A stretch of DNA of 11,431 nucleotides from an uncultured Ignavibacteriales bacterium. GTDB taxonomy: Bacteria; Bacteroidota; Ignavibacteria; Ignavibacteriales; Ignavibacteriaceae. The stretch lies in the NCBI GenBank assembly GCA_913053915.1, contig CAJXGP010000019.1, positions 1 through 11,431 of the forward strand, written 5' to 3'. The translations under genes were made by a program, and so were the position numbers. Each line of letters starts with the position of its first letter. Position 1 is the first letter of the stretch. Positions 1-6,874 of the stretch are shown here, one piece after another. A model generated the notes under the pieces. That model was not told the DNA's origin and did not search any database. It worked only from the letters and a program-made list of their open reading frames with translations.

Positions 1-210
1 GTTAATTTTTCAATATAAATCCCTTTTTGGTTCCGGCTTGTCCAGGTTAGGGGATTGTAATTCGATAACCTATTTTATTCCACTCCCTAAAGTATAAAAG
101 TAAAATTCGAGAGAATTAAATTGAGTATCTAAAACTTATATTCCGTAGATTGGAATTACATAAATCCGGTTTTAATAGAATACACAATATCAAATTAATT
201 GGAAGAAACT

Positions 211-840
211 ATGATGAAAAAATTATTACCGCTATTTATTTTAATAACGTTTTTATCTATGAGTTTTACTTTGAGGGCACAGCAGGTAATTGAATATGGT
301 GTAATGACAGGGCTTAATATTGCTAATCTTTCCGGGAAGGACGTTCCTTCAAATGCTACGTCCAAAGCAGGCTTACTGTTAGGGTTTGCTTTTCAATATT
401 ATTTTACCCCAATATTTTCTATTGAACCGGAAGTTTTATACTCGATGCGCGGCGCAACAACTTTTGGTAGTTTTAAAACCGAAGTGATTACTCTTAATTA
501 TATTGAATTTCCGGTACTTGCAAAATATAACTTTCATCTTTCTCCCAAAGAGCCTGTTTATGCCAATCTATTCGTCGGACCTTCAATCGCTTTAAATGTC
601 GGTGCGAAAGATAAGATAAACGATAACGGCTATATTTCTACCGTAGATTTAAGAAATAGTACTAAAGCCTTAGATTATGGGCTTGTTATAGGAGCCGGAA
701 TGGACTTTGACATGAATACATCTATCTTTAGTGTCGGTACTCGTTATACGTTCGGTTTATCTTCAATGAATAAAGCCTATGTTAATCGTATTTGGCGAAA
801 TGGAGTTTTTGCAATTACCATTGGGTATTCGTTTAAATAA
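211..840 (+). CDS. Outer-membrane beta-barrel protein, PorT-like family
   Basis: The product of about 209 residues is predicted to be a small outer-membrane beta-barrel. The N-terminus is a clear Sec signal peptide: two lysines at residues 3-4, a hydrophobic core, and a likely cleavage after Ala23 (LRA/QQ). The mature part alternates hydrophobic and polar residues in short strands separated by glycine/asparagine turns, for example GVMTGLNIANLSG near the start and AITIGYSFK at the end. This is the usual look of the PorT-like outer membrane beta-barrel family in Bacteroidota. The frame is open from a TTG at 199, but ATG at 211 or 214 is more likely: GGAAGA at 201-206 is well spaced for 214 and acceptable for 211. 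PorT itself belongs to the type IX secretion system, but the family is broad, so a role in secretion of the neighbouring protease is only a possibility. The 125-base gap to the next gene leaves co-transcription undecided. Confidence 0.85.
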   Translation: MMKKLLPLFILITFLSMSFTLRAQQVIEYGVMTGLNIANLSGKDVPSNATSKAGLLLGFAFQYYFTPIFSIEPEVLYSMRGATTFGSFKTEVITLNYIEFPVLAKYNFHLSPKEPVYANLFVGPSIALNVGAKDKINDNGYISTVDLRNSTKALDYGLVIGAGMDFDMNTSIFSVGTRYTFGLSSMNKAYVNRIWRNGVFAITIGYSFK

Positions 841-899
841 GAAACTTCGCATTCTATATTGGTATTGTTAATATTTTTGATATTTACAAAGTATTTTAT

Positions 900-915
900 A
901 ATGTTTAATAACATT
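900..915. promoter_or_regulatory. Palindrome AATGTT-TAAT-AACATT, possible operator or weak hairpin
   Basis: Two perfect six-base arms surround TAAT, 50 bases before the protease start and 60 after the beta-barrel stop. There is no following T-tract, so it is not a standard terminator. Position fits an operator for the protease, but the AT-rich arms could be chance. Confidence 0.25.
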
Positions 916-951
916 ACAGATTGAATTTAATGCAAGATTAAAATGTCAATG

Positions 952-960
952 AGAAAGGAA
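952..960 (+). promoter_or_regulatory. Shine-Dalgarno site supporting a TTG start
   Basis: The purine run AGAAAGGAA lies six to seven bases before the TTG at 966. It decides the start of the protease gene. The next in-frame ATG, at 984, has no such site and would remove the lysine that opens the signal peptide. Confidence 0.6.
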
Positions 961-965
961 TAAAA

Positions 966-3770
966 TTGAAGACCGCCATAATAATGTTGGTAATGTCCGT
1001 ATTGCTTTATCCTAACATATCCCCTTCGAATAATCATCCAAAAGTAATTCACAACGGTAATTTAATATATTTATCAAACACAGTTGTAATAAAATTTAAC
1101 AAAAAGACCATTATCGGTAACAATTCACTGGCAAAATATACTACACAATTGAAAAACATTTTCCGTCAATTTAAGGTTTCTTCTGTAGATCAGATGTTTC
1201 CCGTTAAAGATAAAGTGTCTAGTATCGGCTTAAATAGGATAATGTTGCTTACCTATAAAACCAACTTGGATCCGCTGATTGTTGCAGCTAAACTAAGAAA
1301 ATTAAAAAATATTGAATGGGCGGAACCAAAATATTTAAGAGAAATTTCTTTCGTTCCGAATGACTCTATTTTTAGGAAAGATGATGATCAGTGGAACCTT
1401 TTAAAAATTTCTGCAGAAAAAGCATGGAATATTACTAAAGGAGATACTACGGTTATAATTGGAATTATTGATACCGGTGTAGATTGGAAACATCCCGATT
1501 TACGGGCAAATATGTGGTATAAAATAGGTTACGACTTTGGAGGGTTAAACGGAACACCTGATAATAATCCTATCGAAGATCATCCTTATCATGGTACTTT
1601 TGTAGCCGGTGTAGCTTCGGCGGTTACTAATAATCACATTGGCATAGCCTCAATTGGTTATAAAAGTAAGCTCATGGCGGTTAAAGTGACTAGGGACGAT
1701 ATGAAAGATCCATCCACAGGTGTCCCATACATCTACTATGGATTTGAAGGAATAAAATATGCAGCGGATAATGGTGCAAAAGTTATAAACTGCAGTTGGG
1801 GAGGCAGTGGATATTCCAACATGGAACAAGAGGTGATTGACTATGCAATTTCAAAAGGTGCGTTAGTAGTTGCAGCAGCCGGAAATAATAACAGCTCGAG
1901 CGCTTTTTATCCTGCGTCTTACAAAGGTGTTTTATCGGTAGCGGCAACCGATCAAAACGATCTAAAAGCTTCATTTTCGAATTATGGCATAGATGTAGAT
2001 GTTTCTGCTCCTGGGGTTCATATATATTCTACTTGGCAACCGAATACCTATGATCCAAACGGATCCGGTACATCATTTGCCGCTCCGCTTGTATCAGGTC
2101 TGGCAGCGTTGGTTTTTGCAAGATTTCCAAACTTTACACCTCTTCAGGTAGCTGAACAAATAAGGGTCAATTCCGATAATATTTATAATTTAAATCCTAA
2201 ATATAAATACTTGCTTGGTAAGGGTAGGATAGATGCATATAAAACCTTAGCCGATTCCAATTCTATTTCGGTAAGAGCTTATGATGTTCAATTTTCGGAC
2301 CCTCCTCCAGGTGGTAACGGAGATGATGTTTTTCAACCCGGTGAAACAATTATTGCAAAGGTAAAGTTTAGAAATTATCTTAGTCCGGTCAATAATCTTA
2401 ATGTTTCACTGTATAGTGATAATAACTATTCTACTATTGATAATGGAGCTTTTCATATTAATTATATGAAGACTTTGGATTCTACAAATAATTTTACTAG
2501 TGTTTATAAAATTAAATTAGCAAATTCTATTCCGTTAGATTATCCTCTTGTATACAGGCTCGATTTTTCCGGAAATAATTATAATGACTTTCAAATGATT
2601 CAAACTGTCGGTAATGTATCTTATTCCACACAGTCGGGTAATAATATTGCTTTAACAATTACAAGTAATGGTAATTTAGGATTTAATGATTATCCGAATA
2701 ATTTACAAGGAAACGGTTTCAAATATCTCAATGGTTCTAATTTATTATTCGAAGGCGCTTTGATGCTGGGAACTTCGGCGACAAAAATTTCGGATGAAGC
2801 GAGAGGTGCAAATCAAGACTATAAAGATACATCCTTTGTTAATATTGTGCCTTTTAAATTAAAAATCCCCGGCTATCACTCTAGTGAATCCGGTTCAACA
2901 ATATTTAACGATAATGGTTCAGGTACAAATAAACTTGGCGTAACGATTGAACTATCTTCATATACTTTCAATACTACCGGTTTAAAAAATTCAATAATTC
3001 TTAATTACAACATTACTAACAATTCCGGCTCGAAAATTTCAAATTTATTTGCAGGTTTATTTTTTGATTGGGATCTTGCCGGAGGTGACGGTGATATTAC
3101 AAAATACGATACAAAAGGAAATTTTGCTTATGCATATCATCAAAGCGGAACGCCGGATACATGGGTTGGAACTGCTTTGATTTCACAAGGTAATTATGGG
3201 TATTGGGGAATCTTAAACGACGGTTCCGATAATGGATTTGGAATTTATGACGGTTTTACTAAAGCGGAAAAATGGAAAGCGTTATCGAGCGGAATAGGTA
3301 AAGCTGAAGCCGGTCCGGGAGATATATCTGAAGTTACTTCCGGTGGACCATACACTATCGATAATGGAAAAACAATCCAAGTTAGTTTTGCTGTCGCTGC
3401 CGGTTTAAATTTAAACGATTTGTATTCCTCAATAAAAGCAGCCCGTGCTAAATATGATTCAATTTTAACGGATACCGGAGGCAATGGTCCTTTAATGCCT
3501 AATCAATACATTCTGAAACAAAACTATCCTAATCCGTTTAATCCTAATACTACCATAAAATATTTTGTCCCGTTTAATTCTCATGTAACAATTAAAGTTT
3601 ACAATGCGCTGGGAATGGAGGTAAAAACATTAGTAGATGAGAATGAAAAAGCAAATAGTAATTTTTATTCTATCGTATTTGACGCATCTAATTTTCCAAG
3701 TGGAGTATATTTTTATAGAATAAAAGCGGGAAATTTTAGCGAAACAAAAAAAATGATTCTTATCAAATAA
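966..3770 (+). CDS. Secreted subtilisin-like (S8) serine protease with T9SS sorting domain
   Basis: This 934-residue protein is predicted to be an extracellular or cell-surface endoprotease. In order it has: a signal peptide (about 1-20); a prodomain (about 36-125) ending in a segment like those before the mature enzyme in fervidolysin-type subtilases (IEWAEPKY); and a catalytic domain (about 135-425). The triad is visible as Asp169 in IIDTG, His209 in HGTFVAGV and Ser370 in GTSFAAP, with oxyanion Asn307 in AAAGN. Residues about 432-843 are beta-rich and not assigned; the first part, around GDDVFQPGETI, resembles CARDB/Ig-like adhesion modules. Residues 844-934 form a type A T9SS C-terminal sorting domain: NYPNPFNPNTTIKY, then VYNALGMEVKTL, then SGVYFYRI and a basic end. 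Export is therefore Sec followed by T9SS, with the tail presumably removed. The start is TTG with a good ribosome site. All key residues are intact, so activity is expected; the substrate cannot be read from sequence. Confidence 0.95.
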   Translation: MKTAIIMLVMSVLLYPNISPSNNHPKVIHNGNLIYLSNTVVIKFNKKTIIGNNSLAKYTTQLKNIFRQFKVSSVDQMFPVKDKVSSIGLNRIMLLTYKTNLDPLIVAAKLRKLKNIEWAEPKYLREISFVPNDSIFRKDDDQWNLLKISAEKAWNITKGDTTVIIGIIDTGVDWKHPDLRANMWYKIGYDFGGLNGTPDNNPIEDHPYHGTFVAGVASAVTNNHIGIASIGYKSKLMAVKVTRDDMKDPSTGVPYIYYGFEGIKYAADNGAKVINCSWGGSGYSNMEQEVIDYAISKGALVVAAAGNNNSSSAFYPASYKGVLSVAATDQNDLKASFSNYGIDVDVSAPGVHIYSTWQPNTYDPNGSGTSFAAPLVSGLAALVFARFPNFTPLQVAEQIRVNSDNIYNLNPKYKYLLGKGRIDAYKTLADSNSISVRAYDVQFSDPPPGGNGDDVFQPGETIIAKVKFRNYLSPVNNLNVSLYSDNNYSTIDNGAFHINYMKTLDSTNNFTSVYKIKLANSIPLDYPLVYRLDFSGNNYNDFQMIQTVGNVSYSTQSGNNIALTITSNGNLGFNDYPNNLQGNGFKYLNGSNLLFEGALMLGTSATKISDEARGANQDYKDTSFVNIVPFKLKIPGYHSSESGSTIFNDNGSGTNKLGVTIELSSYTFNTTGLKNSIILNYNITNNSGSKISNLFAGLFFDWDLAGGDGDITKYDTKGNFAYAYHQSGTPDTWVGTALISQGNYGYWGILNDGSDNGFGIYDGFTKAEKWKALSSGIGKAEAGPGDISEVTSGGPYTIDNGKTIQVSFAVAAGLNLNDLYSSIKAARAKYDSILTDTGGNGPLMPNQYILKQNYPNPFNPNTTIKYFVPFNSHVTIKVYNALGMEVKTLVDENEKANSNFYSIVFDASNFPSGVYFYRIKAGNFSETKKMILIK

Positions 3771-3827
3771 CGACATTTGTCAAATTTAAAATCTTAATTT
3801 ATATCTGTTGAAGAAAATTCAGTACAA

Positions 3828-4121
3828 CTATATTTTATTATCTTTTCTTTGAAATTCAAAATGAGGGGGTTCGTTTACGCTGTTGGCGCATCTTCCCCAT
3901 TTAATTATTTTATACGTAATTCCTTTTGACATCAATGTGTCTTCTATAACTTCTCGCATCTCTGAAAAGTAAAGCAAAGAATATTGACTTATACCATCAA
4001 GTGAAAAAACATTTGTATTGTGTCTTTTTATTGACTGTTGTGGAAATCGTTGAAATAAATTATGACTGATCAGTACAAAATTATTTAATCTATCATTATA
4101 AATAATTGTATTTAAAATCAT
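3828..4121 (-). CDS. Doubtful hypothetical protein of 97 residues
   Basis: I do not recognise this product. It is the only minus-strand candidate that does not lie opposite a gene, and it fills the less AT-rich part of the 645-base gap between the protease and the phosphoketolase. The translation is protein-like, without low-complexity runs. It has a mixed hydrophobic/basic N-terminal third (MILNTIIYNDRLNNFVLISH), then an acidic amphipathic stretch (SEMREVIEDTLMSKG) and a polar tail. No signal peptide, membrane segment or known motif is visible. It starts with ATG and ends in TAG, whereas the other complete genes here end in TAA. There is no Shine-Dalgarno sequence, and the frame upstream of the ATG stays open to a stop at 4185-4187 with no better start. 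It may be a real small gene, a remnant, or a chance frame. Confidence 0.35.
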   Translation of the reverse strand: MILNTIIYNDRLNNFVLISHNLFQRFPQQSIKRHNTNVFSLDGISQYSLLYFSEMREVIEDTLMSKGITYKIIKWGRCANSVNEPPHFEFQRKDNKI

Positions 4122-4214
4122 TATGTTATTTACAGCATAACGTATTAAAATATTTTTGTTTACCCTTTTCTTTGAATTATGGTTTTATTTTTATATAATA
4201 TTTAATATTTTAAA

Positions 4215-4225
4215 ATGTTTAACAT
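4215..4225. promoter_or_regulatory. Palindrome ATGTT-T-AACAT, possible operator
   Basis: Two perfect five-base arms flank a single T, about 190 bases before the phosphoketolase start. It is short and AT-rich, so chance occurrence is quite possible. A related palindrome, AATGTT-TAAT-AACATT, lies at 900-915 upstream of the protease. Confidence 0.2.
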
Positions 4226-4310
4226 CTTAACAAGAAAGGTAATTAATGTTGGAAATTTCTACGGTGTAAAGAATAAGATAATTTTAAAGTAATAAACAAT
4301 TCCGTCGGAT

Positions 4311-4322
4311 TGTATTAATACA
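4311..4322. promoter_or_regulatory. Perfect 12-base palindrome TGTATTAATACA, possible operator
   Basis: The element reads identically on both strands and lies 93 bases before the ATG of the phosphoketolase gene, in the region where a promoter or repressor site is expected. TGTA/TACA half-sites are typical of dimeric helix-turn-helix regulators in general. No regulator gene is adjacent and no specific factor can be named. Confidence 0.3.
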
Positions 4323-4394
4323 TGTAAAGTTTTAATAAGGTGTAAGACGAGCAATTTATTTGATTTCCACACAAATAACTGCAAACTAAAATAA

Positions 4395-4403
4395 AAAGGA
4401 GGA
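4395..4403 (+). promoter_or_regulatory. Strong Shine-Dalgarno site of the phosphoketolase gene
   Basis: AAAGGAGGA is a near-perfect match to the anti-Shine-Dalgarno sequence and is the strongest such site in the window. Twelve bases separate it from the ATG at 4416, slightly longer than ideal. It fixes the start and suggests high expression. Confidence 0.7.
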
Positions 4404-4415
4404 GAGTATAAAATA

Positions 4416-6797
4416 ATGATTGATAAAACATTAAAAAATGCGAAACCTTTATCGGATGAAGAATTAAAAAAAATGAATGCTTATTGGAGAGCTGCAAATT
4501 ATTTGTCTATCGGGCAAATATATCTTTATGATAATCCACTTTTAAAAGAACCGTTGAAAATTGAACATATAAAACCAAGATTACTCGGACATTGGGGTAC
4601 AACACCCGGCCTTAATTTCATTTATGTTCATATTAATAGAATTATTAAAAAATATGATTTAAATGCAATTTACGTTACCGGTCCCGGTCACGGAGGACCC
4701 GGCTTGGTTGCCAACACATATCTGGAAGGAACATATAGCGAATTTTACCCGAACATTACTCAAGATGCGGAAGGAATGAAAAAATTGTTCAAACAGTTTT
4801 CATTCCCAGGCGGTATACCTAGTCATGTAGCGCCTGAAACACCCGGTTCAATTCATGAAGGAGGTGAACTGGGATATTCGCTGGTACATGCCTATGGAGC
4901 GGTATTTGACAACCCCGATCTATGGGCTTTTTGTGTCATAGGTGATGGTGAAGCTGAAACCGGTGCACTTGCGACAAGCTGGCATTCAAATAAATTTTTA
5001 AACCCTGCTCATGACGGTATTGTAATACCAATTTTGCATCTGAACGGATATAAAATTGCAAACCCTACAGTGCTCGCCCGAATAAGCAACGGAGAATTGC
5101 TCAGCCTATTAAACGGTTATGGGTATAAAGTCTTTTTTGTAGAAGGTGATGAACCTGGTAAGATGCATCAATTAATGGCTGCTGCTTTAGATGAAATATA
5201 TTCGGAAGTAAAAAAAATTCAAGATGATATTCGCAAAAACGGTTTTTCAAAAAGACCACAATTCCCAATGATTGTTCTTCGCTCCCCCAAAGGCTGGACA
5301 GGACCCAAAGAGGTTGACGGTCTAAAAATTGAAGGTACTTTCAGAGCTCATCAAGTTCCATTAGCTGAATTAAAAAATAAACCGGAACACATAAAAATCC
5401 TTGAAGATTGGATGCGTAGTTATAAACCGGAAGAATTATTTGATGAAAATGGTAAATTTCTGCAGGAGCTTGCAGAACTTGCTCCAAAAGGAGAACGACG
5501 ATTGGGTGCTAATCCAAATGCAAACGGAGGGTTAAAATTAAAAGATTTAAAAATGCCAGATTTTAGAGATTATGCAGTTCGAGTCTCTAAACCCGGTATA
5601 GAACGTGCCGAAGCTACTCGGATTATGGGGCGTTTTTTAAGGGATGTTCTGAAATTGAATGAAGAAAATCGAAACTTCCGGGTTATGGGTCCCGATGAGG
5701 TAAATTCAAATAGATTGAACGCTTTGTTTGAAGTTACCGATAGAGTTTCAACCGGAGAAATATTACCGGACGATGATCATATCTCACATGACGGTAGAGT
5801 TATGGAAATGCTGAGCGAACATATGTGCCAAGGTTGGCTTGAAGGTTATATATTAACCGGAAGACACGGACTCTTTACTTGTTATGAAGCGTTTATTCAT
5901 ATTATAGATTCAATGTTTAATCAACATGCTAAATGGTTAAAAACTTCCAAACAAATTCCGTGGCGCAGACCGATTGCATCACTAAATTATTTACTTACCT
6001 CGCATGTTTGGAGACAAGATCATAACGGCTTTAGCCATCAAGATCCCGGTTTCATCGATCATGTAGTAAATAAAAAAGCTGAAATTATCAGAGTATATCT
6101 TCCACCGGATACCAATACTTTGCTTTCGGTTACCGATCATTGTCTGCGAAGTCGAAACTATATAAACGTGATTATTGCCGGGAAACAACCGGAATTGCAA
6201 TACCTGAATATGGAATCAGCTATAAAACATTGTACTGAAGGAATAGGCATTTGGGAATGGGCTAGTAATGATCAAGACTGCGAACCCGACGTTGTTATGG
6301 CGTGCGCCGGAGATGTACCTACTCTGGAAACTTTAGCCGCCGTAGATCTGCTTCGTCAGAATTTTTCTCAGTTAAAAATAAGGTTAATTAATGTTGTCGA
6401 TTTAATGACTCTGCAGCCGTCCAGTGAACATCCGCATGGTTTATCGGATAAAAATTTTGATTCTATTTTTACAAAAGATAAACCCGTAATTTTTGCGTTT
6501 CACGGGTATCCATGGTTAATCCACAGATTGATTTACCGGCGTACAAATCATATTAATTTCCATGTTAGAGGTTATAAAGAAGAAGGTACAACTACTACAC
6601 CTTTCGACATGGTGGTGTTAAACGAACTAGATCGCTTTCATCTTGTGATGGATGTAATTGACAGAGTACCGAAAATAGAGCGAACCGGTGCTCACGTAAA
6701 ACAAGCAATGAAATATAAATTATTGGCTCATAAAGAATATATCCTAAAACATGGAGATGATATGCCTGAAGTGCTAAACTGGAAGTGGCAATATTAA
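4416..6797 (+). CDS. xfp: Xylulose-5-phosphate/fructose-6-phosphate phosphoketolase
   Basis: This cytoplasmic, thiamine-diphosphate-dependent enzyme splits xylulose-5-phosphate (and, in many members, fructose-6-phosphate) with phosphate. The products are acetyl phosphate plus glyceraldehyde-3-phosphate or erythrose-4-phosphate. The 793 residues match the family's usual length of about 790-825. Family signatures are all present: GHWGTTPG (58-65), GPGHGGP (89-95), the ThDP/Mg motif GDGEAETG (176-183) with its downstream Asn210 in [10 protein letters not shown], the cofactor-activating glutamate in [11 protein letters not shown] (Glu476), and SHQDPGF (540-546). The C-terminal transketolase-like domain is complete. 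The ATG start is backed by a strong ribosome site. The P-type ATPase begins 77 bases downstream on the same strand with no visible terminator between, so the two are probably co-transcribed. Sugar-phosphate preference cannot be decided from sequence alone. Confidence 0.97.
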   Translation: MIDKTLKNAKPLSDEELKKMNAYWRAANYLSIGQIYLYDNPLLKEPLKIEHIKPRLLGHWGTTPGLNFIYVHINRIIKKYDLNAIYVTGPGHGGPGLVANTYLEGTYSEFYPNITQDAEGMKKLFKQFSFPGGIPSHVAPETPGSIHEGGELGYSLVHAYGAVFDNPDLWAFCVIGDGEAETGALATSWHSNKFLNPAHDGIVIPILHLNGYKIANPTVLARISNGELLSLLNGYGYKVFFVEGDEPGKMHQLMAAALDEIYSEVKKIQDDIRKNGFSKRPQFPMIVLRSPKGWTGPKEVDGLKIEGTFRAHQVPLAELKNKPEHIKILEDWMRSYKPEELFDENGKFLQELAELAPKGERRLGANPNANGGLKLKDLKMPDFRDYAVRVSKPGIERAEATRIMGRFLRDVLKLNEENRNFRVMGPDEVNSNRLNALFEVTDRVSTGEILPDDDHISHDGRVMEMLSEHMCQGWLEGYILTGRHGLFTCYEAFIHIIDSMFNQHAKWLKTSKQIPWRRPIASLNYLLTSHVWRQDHNGFSHQDPGFIDHVVNKKAEIIRVYLPPDTNTLLSVTDHCLRSRNYINVIIAGKQPELQYLNMESAIKHCTEGIGIWEWASNDQDCEPDVVMACAGDVPTLETLAAVDLLRQNFSQLKIRLINVVDLMTLQPSSEHPHGLSDKNFDSIFTKDKPVIFAFHGYPWLIHRLIYRRTNHINFHVRGYKEEGTTTTPFDMVVLNELDRFHLVMDVIDRVPKIERTGAHVKQAMKYKLLAHKEYILKHGDDMPEVLNWKWQY

Positions 6798-6874
6798 TTT
6801 AAGGATATCGCTCTATTAAAAAATGGTCGCTTCGAGAGAAATTGATCCTAAAGTTTTTTAATAACAAACTATAT

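Larger units (their letters stand above)
4122..4415. other. Non-coding leader upstream of the phosphoketolase gene
   Basis: This stretch of about 290 bases is very AT-rich and holds no credible gene. It contains two short palindromes (4215-4225 and 4311-4322) and ends in a strong ribosome site. The promoter of the phosphoketolase/ATPase pair should lie here, but I could not find a -35/-10 pair with correct spacing, nor a clear Bacteroidota-type promoter. I see no riboswitch fold that I recognise. Confidence 0.5.

Noticed and set aside
10..72. Possible 3' end of a minus-strand gene at the left edge
   Set aside because: The frame ending at 10-12 is closed by a stop at 70-72, giving only 19 codons; an alternative frame has no start codon.
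199..210. TTG start at 199 for the beta-barrel protein
   Set aside because: It would put acidic residues before the signal peptide and overlap its own ribosome site; ATG at 211 or 214 fits better.
1783..1974. Minus-strand open frame inside the protease gene
   Set aside because: It lies wholly opposite the intact catalytic domain and looks like a shadow frame; the same holds for minus-strand frames at 3245-3484, 5991-6200, 7715-7897 and 10634-10819 and the + frame at 10743-10961.
3772..3785. Overlapping small palindromes (GACA-TT-TGTC and ATTTG-T-CAAAT) just after the protease stop
   Set aside because: Arms of four and five bases with no T-tract; too weak to call a terminator.
6823..6861. 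A 12-codon frame (MVASREIDPKVF) between phosphoketolase and ATPase, a possible leader peptide
   Set aside because: No ribosome site at proper spacing, no run of regulatory codons, and no attenuator hairpin after it.
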